64,000 bases of DNA from DASQEH01 sp038237745 (GCA_038237745.1 JBBRYJ010000012.1:17546-81545), one strand, 5' to 3'; counted from the first letter of the stretch, positions 24,201 through 32,585 are shown. Notes: generated by a model not told the origin, from the letters alone. Program-made: numbers and translations.

Positions 24201-25907
24201 TCAGCGCGGCGCCGAGCGGTTGACTGCTGAGATGACCGCCCGGAGAGACGCCGTGACGATATTCGCGTCGAACCCGACTCCCCAGAGCACCTGCTCACCC
24301 ACAGCGCACTCGACATAGGCCGCAGCGATCGCGTCGCCTCCAGAGGACAACGCGTGCTCGGCGTAGTCGAGCACGCGCACGTCGAAACCGAGACCGCTGA
24401 TCGCGGAGACGAACGCGGCGATCGGGCCGTTGCCCTCGCCCTCGAGCGTGTGACCCTCTCCGTCGACGTACACGTTGACCATGAGCGCGTCCCGCTCCCC
24501 TGCGGCCGCCGACGTGTGCACGGAGTTGAGCGCCAGCGGGGTACGGCGGTCGAGGTACTCGGCCTCGAACGCGGCCCAGATGGCGTCCCCTGATATCTCG
24601 CCGCCGTCGGTGTCGGTGAGCTGTTGCACGAACCGGCTGAACTCGATCTGGAGTCGGCGCGGCAGCTCGAGTCGGTGCTCGGCCTTGAGGATGTACGCGA
24701 CCCCGCCCTTGCCCGACTGGGAGTTGACGCGGATCACGGCCTCGTAGGAACGCCCGACGTCCTTGGGGTCGATCGGCAGGTAAGGCACCTCCCACCTGGC
24801 GTCGCTCATGGGGACGCCGTCCGCCTCGGCCTCCCGCTCCAGCGCCTCGAGCCCCTTCTTGATGGCGTCTTGGTGAGAGCCCGAGAACGCGGTGTAGACG
24901 AGGTCACCGCCGTAGGGGTGGCGCTCGTTGACCGGCAGCTGGTTGCAGTGCTCCACAGTGCGCCGGATCTCGTCGATGTGGGAGAAGTCGACCATCGGGT
25001 CGATGCCCTGGCTGAAGAGGTTCAGCCCGAGCGTGACGAGGCAGACGTTGCCTGTGCGCTCTCCGTTCCCGAACAGGCAGCCTTCGATCCGGTCGGCCCC
25101 GGCGAGGTACCCGAGCTCCGCAGCGGCGACCGCCGTACCTCGGTCGTTGTGAGGGTGGAGAGAGAGCACGACCGAGTCACGAAATGCGAGGTGACGGTGC
25201 ATCCACTCGATGGAGTCGGCGTATACGTTCGGGGTCGCCATCTCGACCGTCGCGGGCAGGTTGACGATCGTCTTGCGGTCGGGGGTCGGTCCCCACACGT
25301 CGTTGACCGCGTTGCACACATCGACGGCGAACTCGAGCTCGGTACCCGTATAGGACTCGGGTGAGTATTCGAAGTGGATCTCTGTGTCGCCCATGTCCTC
25401 GGACAGCTTCTGGCAGACCTGCGCCCCCCGGACCGCGATGTCGCGGATGCCGTCCGTGTCGAGACCGAACACCACCCTGCGCTGAAGGGTCGACGTCGAG
25501 TTGTAGAGGTGGACGATGGCCTGCCGAGCGCCGCGGACGGACTCGAATGTGCGCTCGATGAGCTCCTCACGTGCCTGAGTGAGCACCTGGATCGTCACGT
25601 CGTCGGGTACGAGGTCGTCCTCGATGATCTGCCGCACGAAGTCGAAGTCGGTTTGGCTCGCCGAGGGGAAGCCGACCTCGATCTCCTTGTAGCCCATCGA
25701 GACGAGAAGCTCGAACATGCGTCGTTTGCGGTCCGGCCCCATCGGGTCGATGAGCGCCTGGTTGCCGTCGCGCAGGTCGACAGCACACCACCGCGGCGCC
25801 GCGGTCATGATATTCGTCGGCCAGGTGCGGTCGGGGAGCCGGATCGGCGTGAACGCCTGATAACGCTCGAAGGGCATACGGCTTGGGTGTTGTGGGTGGA
25901 GGGCCAT
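24201..25907 (-). CDS. leuA: 2-isopropylmalate synthase
   Basis: A 568-residue enzyme condensing acetyl-CoA with 2-ketoisovalerate, the first committed step to leucine. The TIM barrel carries CAVDLRDGNQALIDPM near residue 42, EVGFPSASQTDFDF, the metal ligands in LHPHNDRG and the GNGERTGNVCLVTLG motif. The C-terminal third (about 440-568) is the LeuA allosteric domain for leucine feedback. The ATG at 25907 has a weak ribosome site; another ATG lies ten codons in. A leader reading frame with three leucines and a strong hairpin lie upstream (25956-26033), which suggests control by charged leucyl-tRNA in addition to feedback. Confidence 0.96.
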   Translation of the reverse strand: MALHPQHPSRMPFERYQAFTPIRLPDRTWPTNIMTAAPRWCAVDLRDGNQALIDPMGPDRKRRMFELLVSMGYKEIEVGFPSASQTDFDFVRQIIEDDLVPDDVTIQVLTQAREELIERTFESVRGARQAIVHLYNSTSTLQRRVVFGLDTDGIRDIAVRGAQVCQKLSEDMGDTEIHFEYSPESYTGTELEFAVDVCNAVNDVWGPTPDRKTIVNLPATVEMATPNVYADSIEWMHRHLAFRDSVVLSLHPHNDRGTAVAAAELGYLAGADRIEGCLFGNGERTGNVCLVTLGLNLFSQGIDPMVDFSHIDEIRRTVEHCNQLPVNERHPYGGDLVYTAFSGSHQDAIKKGLEALEREAEADGVPMSDARWEVPYLPIDPKDVGRSYEAVIRVNSQSGKGGVAYILKAEHRLELPRRLQIEFSRFVQQLTDTDGGEISGDAIWAAFEAEYLDRRTPLALNSVHTSAAAGERDALMVNVYVDGEGHTLEGEGNGPIAAFVSAISGLGFDVRVLDYAEHALSSGGDAIAAAYVECAVGEQVLWGVGFDANIVTASLRAVISAVNRSAPR

Positions 25908-25955
25908 GTGCGGGCTGCTTTCGGGAAGAGAGGCGGCTGGCGCCGGAGCAGCAGG

Positions 25956-26001
25956 TCGCCCGCGGCGAGGGGGTCCGGCTCAGCGAACCTCGCCGCGGCG
26001 A
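25956..26001 (-). promoter_or_regulatory. leuA leader hairpin (attenuator candidate)
   Basis: Bases 25988-26001 (right arm, within the leader frame) and 25956-25970 (left arm) pair almost perfectly: CCGCGGCGAGG against CCTCGCCGCGG, with one bulged base beyond. The leader stop codon lies in the loop. A ribosome finishing the leader frame would cover the arm. One stalled at the leucine codons would leave it free. No T-run follows, so it may act on translation of leuA or with Rho. Confidence 0.55.
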
Positions 26002-26033
26002 CTAAGGAGGAGCGCGCGCGCGTCATCCGACAT
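25980..26033 (-). CDS. leuA leader peptide MSDDARALLLSRRGEVR
   Basis: A 17-codon frame from ATG 26033 to TGA 25980, with consecutive CTC CTC CTT leucine codons at positions 8-10. It lies 73 bases before the leuA start, and its 3' part forms one arm of the hairpin just described. Leader peptides with leucine runs before leuA have been predicted in other actinobacteria, so this fits a known kind of control. No Shine-Dalgarno sequence precedes it. A TAACCT -10 box nine bases upstream suggests a leaderless or nearly leaderless start. Confidence 0.65.
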   Translation of the reverse strand: MSDDARALLLSRRGEVR

Positions 26034-26042
26034 GGCCCGGTC

Positions 26043-26048
26043 AGGTTA
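26043..26048 (-). promoter_or_regulatory. -10 box of the leuA leader transcript
   Basis: TAACCT on the minus strand, nine bases before the leader ATG at 26033. It fits the TANNNT form; no good -35 hexamer is visible 17-18 bases further up. Confidence 0.45.
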
Positions 26049-26123
26049 ACACGGCGCCGCCTTCGCCCGAGCGTGAGCATAGGCGCCCAGGCCAGCTCCT
26101 GGGCGAGCGGGCGCCGATACCAG

Positions 26124-26163
26124 GCCACCCCCTGCCACCCCCTGCCACCATCTGCCACCCCCT
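26124..26163. repeat. Tandem 10-base repeat, four copies
   Basis: GCCACCCCCT is repeated head to tail at 26124, 26134, 26144 (variant GCCACCATCT) and 26154. It runs into the 22-base repeats and lies about 90 bases upstream of the leuA leader. It is part of the 308-base stretch between that leader and the lipoprotein gene, where I see no gene. Confidence 0.85.
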
Positions 26164-26225
26164 GCCAAGAGGGCGGATATGCCCCGTCGAAAGAGCGCAT
26201 ATGCCCCGTCGAAAGGGCGAGGATG
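26160..26225 (-). repeat. 22-base intergenic repeat, three tandem units
   Basis: Three head-to-tail units at 26160-26181 (degenerate), 26182-26203 and 26204-26225. Read on the minus strand the core is CGCCCTTTCGACGGGG, preceded by CAT and two to three A/T bases. The same unit occurs at 27253, 28308 and 33915. Confidence 0.8.
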
Positions 26226-26328
26226 CTCCGCAGGCGGCGCAGGTCTCCCGCCGCCCGGCAGGGTCGTGACTCTCCACTCCTACGTGGCCTCGCACACGTG
26301 GCTGCCCGGGTCGGCGGAGCGCCTCACC

Positions 26329-26334
26329 TAGAGT
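26329..26334 (+). promoter_or_regulatory. -10 box implying a leaderless lipoprotein transcript
   Basis: TAGAGT lies seven bases before ATG 26342, so transcription should begin at the A of the start codon. No ribosome site is present, which agrees. Confidence 0.5.
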
Positions 26335-26341
26335 TGACGGA

Positions 26342-27244
26342 ATGTCCGTAGTCCGCCTGGCCACGACGCGAGGGTGGAGAGCGTCGATCATGGCAATTGG
26401 ACTGCTCGGCTCGCTCATGCTGAGCAGCTGCAGCGGGTCGGCCGATACGGGAGCGTCCACCGCGACCGACCCCGTCAGCAGTTCGACGACAGCGACCACT
26501 CCGCGGGTGTCGGCTTCGAGCTCCCAGCCCACCAAGCCGCCTCCACCGCCGCCACAGCAAGCAGAGTGTCGCGACTTGACCTTCGCTGATATCGCCCTGT
26601 TCTCCGATTCGACGAAGCCGACTCCCTGCTCTCAGCCGCACACGTCATACACATTCGCTGTGCAACAGCTTCCGGCGGAAGTCTCGTTCGACGGCGTTCA
26701 GACGAGCAATCACTCTGTCCAGAGCGCAGCGGCCGAGCGATGTCACTCCGCCTACGTATCGTTCATCGGCGGCAACGCAGAGACACGGGCGCTTTCACGG
26801 TTGACGGTCACCTACTTCTTGTCCAACCAAGAAGGGTTCGACCTCGGGGCGCACTGGATCCGATGCGACATCGTCGCGTTGAAGTCCGCGACGTCGCTTG
26901 CGGAGCTACCCGCGAGGCTGCAGAGAATTCTCGACAGTTCCAGCGCACTTGCGACATACGGCGTCTGCTCAGACGGGCAGCCAAGTGCGTCGGGTTCCAA
27001 GTTGGTGATGTGTACTGAAAAGCACACGTATCGAGCGCTGGCCGTTATCCGCCTGGGCCCGAAGGGGGCGGCTTACCCGGGGAAGGGTCCCGCCCGCGAC
27101 GCGGGTAGGCAGCGCTGCCAGGACCTTGTCGCGCATGATCTGGGCGTGAGCGGCGGCTTCACATATAGCTGGACCTACCCGTCGGAGTCGGACTGGACGG
27201 CCGGACAGCGGTTCGGCTACTGCTGGAACGAGACACAGTCCTGA
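26342..27244 (+). CDS. Lipoprotein with septum-formation-type domain
   Basis: A 300-residue exported lipoprotein. After a short charged start, the hydrophobic segment IMAIGLLGSLMLSSC ends in a lipobox with Cys at about residue 30. A serine/threonine/proline linker runs to about 70 (KPPPPPPQQ). The rest contains paired cysteine-bearing segments (PCSQPHTSYTF and GAHWIRCDIV; MCTEKHTYRAL and FGYCWNE) typical of the septum-formation family (PF13845), usually in two copies. It is membrane-anchored outside the cell; its role is unknown. The single copy between leuA and era reads rightwards against its neighbours. Confidence 0.82.
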   Translation: MSVVRLATTRGWRASIMAIGLLGSLMLSSCSGSADTGASTATDPVSSSTTATTPRVSASSSQPTKPPPPPPQQAECRDLTFADIALFSDSTKPTPCSQPHTSYTFAVQQLPAEVSFDGVQTSNHSVQSAAAERCHSAYVSFIGGNAETRALSRLTVTYFLSNQEGFDLGAHWIRCDIVALKSATSLAELPARLQRILDSSSALATYGVCSDGQPSASGSKLVMCTEKHTYRALAVIRLGPKGAAYPGKGPARDAGRQRCQDLVAHDLGVSGGFTYSWTYPSESDWTAGQRFGYCWNETQS

Positions 27245-27252
27245 CGCACGTG

Positions 27253-27274
27253 CATCTTCGCCCTCTCGGCGCAA
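27253..27274 (+). repeat. 22-base intergenic repeat, single unit
   Basis: One unit with core TTCGCCCTCTCGGCGCAA, nine bases after the lipoprotein stop and before the era stop on the other strand. The short CGCC/GGCG arms could form a small hairpin between the convergent genes. Confidence 0.75.
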
Positions 27275-27348
27275 TGGCACACCGCCGTCTTTAGCCAGCC
27301 AGAGGAGAGTCGCAGCGACCAGTGATCGCTACCGCGGGTCTGAGGGGG

Positions 27349-28278
27349 TCAAAAACCGAGGCGCCTCAGCTGCTTCGGGTCCCGCTGCCAGTTCTTCGCC
27401 ACCTTGACGCGGAGGTCGAGGTAGACCGGCGTACCCAGGAGCGACTCGATCTGGCGCCGAGCCGACGATCCGACCTCCTTGAGCCGAGATCCCCCTTGCC
27501 CGATCACGATCGCCTTCTGGCTCGGCCTCTCGACGAAGAGGTTGGCGTGAATGTCGAGAAGGGCTCGATCGTGCGGTCGGCCCGGTCGCAGGCCCATCTC
27601 CTCGACCACGACCGCTATGGAGTGCGGCAGCTCGTCGCGAACGCCTTCCAGGGCCGCCTCGCGTACAAGCTCGGCGACCAGCGTCGCCTCGGGCTCGTCG
27701 GTTAGCTCTCCCTCGGGATAGAGGCGGGGCCCCTCCGGAAGTCTTGCCACCAGCAAATCCTCGAGCAGCGACACCTGACTGCCATCGACAGCGGAAACGG
27801 GGAGAATCTCTGCCCACTCGATTCCCGTCGACGAGGTGAGCCCATCGATCGCCGAGAGGTGTGACGCCATCCTGTCGGAGCTGACCAAGTCGCTTTTCGT
27901 GACGACGGCGAGCTTCGGTGTGCGCTGGATCTTCGCCAGCTCACCAACGAGAAAACGGTCGCCGGAGCCGATCGGCTCATCTGCGGCGAGGCATACGACC
28001 ACCGCGTCGACTTCCGACCAGGCCGCTCGCACCACGTCGTTGAGGCGCTCACCGAGCAGGGTCCGGGGCTTGTGCAGGCCTGGGGTGTCCACCAGGACGA
28101 GCTGGGCATCGGGCCTGTGCACGATTCCTCTGATGGCGTGCCGGGTGGTCTGGGGGCGCGATGAGGTGATGGCGATCTTGCTGCCTACGAGCGCGTTCGT
28201 CAGTGTCGACTTACCGGCATTGGGACGCCCGACGAGGCTCGCGAAACCGCTCCGGTGGCCACTGGGCTCAGATGTCAC
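27349..28278 (-). CDS. era: GTPase Era
   Basis: A 309-residue ribosome-assembly GTPase that binds the 3' end of 16S rRNA. G1 is GRPNAGKST near residue 17, with ITSSRPQTTRHAIRG as switch I. G3 is VDTPGLHKP, G4 is VTKSDLV, and G5 lies near VSAVDGSQ. A KH RNA-binding domain occupies about 205-295 (LFVERPSQKAIVIGQGGSRLKEVG). The GTG at 28278 is used. In Mycobacterium and here era follows ybeY, the CBS-domain protein and the deaminase-like gene, a conserved ribosome-maturation group, though an EamA permease is inserted between. Confidence 0.96.
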   Translation of the reverse strand: MTSEPSGHRSGFASLVGRPNAGKSTLTNALVGSKIAITSSRPQTTRHAIRGIVHRPDAQLVLVDTPGLHKPRTLLGERLNDVVRAAWSEVDAVVVCLAADEPIGSGDRFLVGELAKIQRTPKLAVVTKSDLVSSDRMASHLSAIDGLTSSTGIEWAEILPVSAVDGSQVSLLEDLLVARLPEGPRLYPEGELTDEPEATLVAELVREAALEGVRDELPHSIAVVVEEMGLRPGRPHDRALLDIHANLFVERPSQKAIVIGQGGSRLKEVGSSARRQIESLLGTPVYLDLRVKVAKNWQRDPKQLRRLGF

Positions 28279-28307
28279 GAGTGCGATTCTGCACTACTAA
28301 CGTGCGG

Positions 28308-28351
28308 CATACTCGCCCTCTCGGCGGGTCGGATTCGCCCTCTCAACGGCA
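28308..28351 (+). repeat. 22-base intergenic repeat, two tandem units
   Basis: Units at 28308-28329 (core CTCGCCCTCTCGGCGGGT) and 28330-28351 (core TTCGCCCTCTCAACGGCA). They fill the 64 bases between the EamA gene end and the era start and overlap the last bases of the EamA frame. Confidence 0.8.
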
Positions 28352-29293
28352 CGGGGGGATTCTTGGCCGCTCGACGGGCGGGTCCGACGCTCCGGCCACC
28401 CGGATCATCACCACCAGCGCAGCCAGAAGAATCGCGCCACCCAGCCAGCTCACTACCGGTAGCCGCTCACCGAGGACGACCACACCGAGACCCGCCGCGA
28501 CCAGCGGCTCCGCGAGGCCGAGCGTGGCAGCGACTGCCGGTGCCACCGTACGCAGGCCGCGGTTGAACAGGCTGTAGGCGACAACAGTGGCCACCAGCGC
28601 CAGGTACACCACCATGGCGGCCCCCGAACCGGTCCCGACCCAGGCGAGGCTCGACAGCACGAGCGCCGGTGACAGACAGACCGCCGCGACGGCGAAGATC
28701 GCCGCCAGCTTCACCTCTATGGCGATGTCGGACGTGCCGAGGGCTGTGCTCGCCACGATGAACGTCGCGTACGACGCGGCCGCGCCGAAGGCGAAGAGCA
28801 CGCCGGAGACCGACGCCCCGGAGCCGAGTCCCCGGCTGAGCAGCGCGACCAGTCCGACCACGGCGAGTCCGGTCGCGGCCAGCCAACCTCTGGTGACGTG
28901 GCGGGCCAGCAGTCCGGTGAGGATCGGCGTGCACCCGATAGCCACAAGGGTGCCGAGTGCGACGCCAGCCTGGGTGACCGCCGACAGGAAGGTCACATTG
29001 AACGACGCCTGGGCGAGCCCGGCCACCCAAACCGGCCGCAGCCGCCAAACCCGGCTCGGCGACAGCGACAGTGAGCCGTGCCGGGCCGAGGTGAGGCCGA
29101 TCAGCAGCAGCGCCGCCAGCACCAGCCGAACGGCGGAGACGGAGACCGCCGGCGCGGCAGGTCCCAGCACACGTGCAGTACCGATGGTGCCGAAGAGGAG
29201 GGCGCCGCAGATGACATACAGGGCACCGTGCCACGCGGTCGAACCGCCTGCGTTGGCACGCGCAATCCGACTCACCGGCGCGTCGGCGCCCAC
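28343..29293 (-). CDS. EamA/DMT family permease
   Basis: A 316-residue protein with ten hydrophobic helices in two five-helix EamA repeats. The second repeat ends LGLAEPLVAAGLGVVVLGERLPVVSWLGGAILLAALVVM, which includes the family's conserved E-P and GE segments. DMT permeases export amino acids, purines or other small metabolites; the substrate cannot be told. The start is GTG 29293. It separates era from the usual upstream neighbours, so it looks like an insertion into a conserved block. Its last codons overlap a unit of the 22-base repeat. Confidence 0.88.
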   Translation of the reverse strand: MGADAPVSRIARANAGGSTAWHGALYVICGALLFGTIGTARVLGPAAPAVSVSAVRLVLAALLLIGLTSARHGSLSLSPSRVWRLRPVWVAGLAQASFNVTFLSAVTQAGVALGTLVAIGCTPILTGLLARHVTRGWLAATGLAVVGLVALLSRGLGSGASVSGVLFAFGAAASYATFIVASTALGTSDIAIEVKLAAIFAVAAVCLSPALVLSSLAWVGTGSGAAMVVYLALVATVVAYSLFNRGLRTVAPAVAATLGLAEPLVAAGLGVVVLGERLPVVSWLGGAILLAALVVMIRVAGASDPPVERPRIPPCR

Positions 29294-29332
29294 GTCGTAC
29301 TCGTCACGCGTTGTAGCAGGTCGAGGTTCCCC

Positions 29333-29725
29333 TCACGTCGTCACCACGTCGTTCACGGCACCGGAGGAGTCCGCACGGTAGATGGGTACCCCCTCGCCGG
29401 CGAAGTCCCGCACGACGTTCTCGTCACTGACGGGACGGACCAACACCTCGGAGACGACGACAGCCGCCTCCAGCCCCTTCACACCACTGCTGGCCGCCAT
29501 CGCGACGGCGACCTGGAGCGCCGACAGCTGGAGTGAAGGAAGGTCGACGCCTGCCGCGCTGTACGTGCGGCCGTCCGTGTCCCGTACGGCGGCGCCGTCA
29601 CTCGACTGGGCCCGGGCACGGTGGGCTCGGGCAAGCGTGAGGAGTTTCGCGTCCTCCGGGTCGTCCAGCTCGTAGGGAGGCCGTTCCCCGCCATAGGCGC
29701 CGCCGAACACCATGTCGGAGCTCAT
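29333..29725 (-). CDS. Cytidine-deaminase-like protein without zinc motifs
   Basis: A 130-residue protein from ATG 29725, overlapping the upstream CNNM/CBS gene by ATGA. The segment DAKLLTLARAHRARAQSSDGAAVRDTDGRTYSAAGVDL is like the start of cytidine deaminases, and database entries for the family often carry that name. It has no cysteine at all, so the His-Ala-Glu and Pro-Cys-x-x-Cys zinc motifs of true deaminases are missing. The fold is probably kept while catalysis is not. Its conserved position with era, ybeY and the CBS protein suggests a role linked to ribosome maturation, which is inference. Confidence 0.75.
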   Translation of the reverse strand: MSSDMVFGGAYGGERPPYELDDPEDAKLLTLARAHRARAQSSDGAAVRDTDGRTYSAAGVDLPSLQLSALQVAVAMAASSGVKGLEAAVVVSEVLVRPVSDENVVRDFAGEGVPIYRADSSGAVNDVVTT

Positions 29726-31047
29726 CTCAGCGCATCGCTCTCGACATCCGCACCGTGCCGGGGTGCGGAGTCGACTTCGTGGACCGCAACCGGCTTCACG
29801 ACCACGGTCACGACCTTGTTGCGGCGCCCGGCCAAGGACTCCGCCTGGAAGTGAAGTCCCTCGCACACCACCTCCGCCCCAGGAATGGGGACCCGACCGA
29901 GGTGTTTCGCCATCAGGCCGCCTACCGTCTCCACGTCCTCGTCGTCGATCTCGACTCCGAAGAGGTCCCCGAGCTCGTCGATATCCAGTCGGGAGCTCAC
30001 CCGTACGGCTCCGCCGGACAGGTGCTCGACCGCGGCGGGCTCCATGTCGTACTCGTCGGTGATCTCGCCGACGATCTCCTCCAGCAGGTCCTCGATCGTC
30101 ACGAGACCGGCCGTGCCGCCGTACTCGTCCACGACGATCGCGGCGTGGGTGCGCCGGGCCTGCATGTCACGGAGCAGCTGGTCGGCCGGCTTCGAGTCAG
30201 GGACGAACAGTGTGGGGCGCATCACCGTCTCGACCCGCTCGGTCGTCTCGGCCTCGTGGTTGTCGAAGACGCGCTTGGTCACGTCCTTCAGGTAGGCCAC
30301 GCCGATGATGTCGTCGAGATCGCGCCCGAGCACCGGGATGCGGGAGAAGCCGCTTCGCAGGGCGAGGGACATCAGCTGCCGCAGCGTCTTGTGATGCTCG
30401 ATGAACACCATGTCGGTGCGGGGCACCATCACCTCCCGTGCAAGGGTGTCGCCGAGCTCGAACACCGAGTGGATCATCCGGCTCTCGTTGGACTCGATCA
30501 CTCGGCTCGACGCTGCCAGGTCGACGAGCTCTCGCAGCTCCGCCTCGCTGGAGAACGGTCCCTCACGGAAACCCTCGCCCGGCGTGATGAGGTTGCCGAC
30601 GAAGATCAAGAGCTGCGGTATCGGGCCGAGCACTGCTGTCAGCATCGCTACCGGGCCGGCTGACAGGAGCGCAACCCGCTCAGGGTGCTGCCGGCCGAGC
30701 GTGCGCGGCCCGACTCCGACGGCGATGTAGGAGACGACAACCATCACGCCGGCGGCGACCAGCACCTGGAGCCAGGTCGGCCGGAGGATGTCGATGACGA
30801 CGAGAGTGACCAGGACGACTCCGGAGGTCTCGAACACCACCCGCAGCAGGAGCGCGGTGTTCAGGAAGCGAGGTGGATCCGCCACCACCGAGGCGAGCCT
30901 GCTTGCGCCGCTTCTCCCGTCGCGCACCAACTCATCGGCCCGCACCCGCGAGATCGAGGACAGCGCTGTCTCGGCGCAGACACAGAGGCCGGCGAAGAAG
31001 ATGAGGATGGCGGCGAGGACGACCAGCTGGATGTCCGACATCGTCAT
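29722..31047 (-). CDS. CNNM/CBS-domain membrane protein (CorC/TlyC, HlyC family)
   Basis: A 441-residue protein. Four hydrophobic segments form the N-terminal CNNM domain (about 1-185; LVVLAAILIFFAGLCVCAETALSSISRVRADEL). Two CBS domains follow (about 200-330; EVMVPRTDMVFIEHH and DEYGGTAGLVTIEDLLEEIVGEITDEYD), then a CorC/HlyC C-terminal domain (to about 420). Homologues are linked to magnesium or cobalt transport and were once called haemolysins. ATG 31047 overlaps the ybeY stop (ATGA); a second ATG lies two codons in. The order phoH-ybeY-this gene is conserved in actinobacteria. Confidence 0.92.
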   Translation of the reverse strand: MTMSDIQLVVLAAILIFFAGLCVCAETALSSISRVRADELVRDGRSGASRLASVVADPPRFLNTALLLRVVFETSGVVLVTLVVIDILRPTWLQVLVAAGVMVVVSYIAVGVGPRTLGRQHPERVALLSAGPVAMLTAVLGPIPQLLIFVGNLITPGEGFREGPFSSEAELRELVDLAASSRVIESNESRMIHSVFELGDTLAREVMVPRTDMVFIEHHKTLRQLMSLALRSGFSRIPVLGRDLDDIIGVAYLKDVTKRVFDNHEAETTERVETVMRPTLFVPDSKPADQLLRDMQARRTHAAIVVDEYGGTAGLVTIEDLLEEIVGEITDEYDMEPAAVEHLSGGAVRVSSRLDIDELGDLFGVEIDDEDVETVGGLMAKHLGRVPIPGAEVVCEGLHFQAESLAGRRNKVVTVVVKPVAVHEVDSAPRHGADVESDALR

Positions 31048-31514
31048 TCGACGTCGTCACCGCTCTTCACGCCCTGCCACTCGGCGAGCAGCCTGGTCTG
31101 CAACGCGAACATCTCCCGCTCCTCCGCAGGTTCGACGTGGTCGTACCCGAGAAGGTGCAGGATCCCGTGGATGGTCAGCAGGTGCATCTCGTCGTCCGGT
31201 GCGCGAGAGAAGGTCGGGGCCTGGCCGGCGGCGTACTGCGGGCAGAGCAGCATGTCGCCGAGGATCCCGTCGGCGTCGGCCTCCCCGTCATGGCCCGGGC
31301 GCAGCTCGTCCATCGGGAACGAGAGCACGTCGGTTGGGCCCTGCTGGCCCATGTACCGCTCGTTGAACTGGGTCATGGTCGGCTCGTCGACCAGCTTGAG
31401 GCACAGCTCGGCCTCGGGGTGCACGCGCATCCGCCCCATCGTGAAGCGGGCGAGTCGGACGAACTCGGAGACGTCGAGGTCGACGCCTGACTCGTTGAGG
31501 ACCTCGACGCTCAT
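31044..31514 (-). CDS. ybeY: Endoribonuclease YbeY, rRNA maturation factor
   Basis: A 156-residue metalloenzyme for 16S rRNA 3'-end processing and ribosome quality control. The zinc signature is HGILHLLGYDHVEP near residue 115 (HxxxHxxxxDH). Upstream are TQFNERYMGQQGPTDVLSFPMD and ILGDMLLCP, both typical. The frame overlaps phoH upstream and the CBS gene downstream by 4 bases each, so the three are almost certainly one transcript with coupled translation. Confidence 0.96.
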   Translation of the reverse strand: MSVEVLNESGVDLDVSEFVRLARFTMGRMRVHPEAELCLKLVDEPTMTQFNERYMGQQGPTDVLSFPMDELRPGHDGEADADGILGDMLLCPQYAAGQAPTFSRAPDDEMHLLTIHGILHLLGYDHVEPAEEREMFALQTRLLAEWQGVKSGDDVE

Positions 31515-32509
31515 CGACCCTCAAGGAACGACGCGGGTCCGCCTGGCCGCGCCTCGTAGGTGTCGTATGCCGCCACGATCTTCCCGACCAGCCGGTGGCG
31601 TACGACGTCCTGGGCGGTGAGGTGGCAGAAGCTGACGTCCTTGATGCCGTCGAGGACGTCCTGTACGACGCGCAGGCCGCTCTTGGTGCCCGACGGCAGG
31701 TCGACCTGGGTGACGTCTCCCGTCACCACCATCCTCGACCCGAAGCCCAAGCGGGTCAGGAACATCTTCATCTGCTCCTGTGAGGTGTTCTGCGCCTCGT
31801 CGAGGATGATGAACGCGTCGTTGAGCGTGCGCCCCCGCATGTAGGCCAGCGGTGCCACCTCGATGGTCCCGGCGGTCAGGAGCTTGGGGATCGTCTCGGG
31901 GTCGAGCATGTCGTGCAGGGCGTCGTAGAGCGGGCGCAGGTACGGGTCGATCTTCTCGCTGAGAGTGCCCGGCAGGTAGCCGAGTCTCTCCCCTGCCTCG
32001 ACGGCCGGACGCGTGAGGATGATGCGGTTGACCGCTTTCGCCTGGAGCGCTTGGACGGCCTTGGCCATGGCCAGGTACGTCTTGCCAGTTCCGGCCGGTC
32101 CGATGGAGAAGACGACCGTGTGCTTGTCGATGGCGTCGACGTAGCGCTTCTGGTTGAGGGTCTTGGGGCGAATCGTGCGGCCTCGGTTGCTGAGGATGTT
32201 GAGGGTAAGCACCTCTGCGGGACGCTCTTCGGTCTCGGCGCGCAACATGGCGATTGCGTGCTCGACCGTCTCACCGGTCAGGCCCTGCCCTGTGCGGACC
32301 ATGGTGACCAGCTCGTCCAGGAGGCGCTCGATGAGCGCAACCTCGCCACGGTCACCGGCGACGTTCACCTCGTTACCGCGGACGTGGATGTCGGCGTCGA
32401 AGTCGCGCTCGATGATGTTGATGAACTCGTCGCGGGCCCCGAGGACGGCGACGACGGGCACACTGCTGGGAATCACGATCGTATGCCGAGGCACCTGTTG
32501 CTCTGTCAT
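31511..32509 (-). CDS. PhoH family ATPase
   Basis: A 332-residue PhoH-like protein. A KH-like N-terminal region (about 1-100; DADIHVRGNEVNVAGDRGEV) precedes the ATPase domain with Walker A IGPAGTGKTYLAMA near 134-147 and Walker B FIILDEAQNTSQEQM near 235. The conserved RPAVEAGERLGYLPG and VTGDVTQVDLP segments are present. The PhoH-YbeY neighbourhood suggests a role in RNA processing with YbeY; the exact reaction is not settled. TAGCAT lies nine bases before the ATG and may be a -10 box. Confidence 0.93.
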   Translation of the reverse strand: MTEQQVPRHTIVIPSSVPVVAVLGARDEFINIIERDFDADIHVRGNEVNVAGDRGEVALIERLLDELVTMVRTGQGLTGETVEHAIAMLRAETEERPAEVLTLNILSNRGRTIRPKTLNQKRYVDAIDKHTVVFSIGPAGTGKTYLAMAKAVQALQAKAVNRIILTRPAVEAGERLGYLPGTLSEKIDPYLRPLYDALHDMLDPETIPKLLTAGTIEVAPLAYMRGRTLNDAFIILDEAQNTSQEQMKMFLTRLGFGSRMVVTGDVTQVDLPSGTKSGLRVVQDVLDGIKDVSFCHLTAQDVVRHRLVGKIVAAYDTYEARPGGPASFLEGR

Positions 32510-32585
32510 GTTGCGCCCATGCTACGGGTTCACCGACTCCTCACACAGCCAGTTGAGTGCACGCGCCGTAGCCCCTCGAAGGCGG

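Noticed and set aside
26160..26225. CRISPR-like array
   Set aside because: The 22-base units are contiguous with no unique spacers between them, and no cas genes are in the window.
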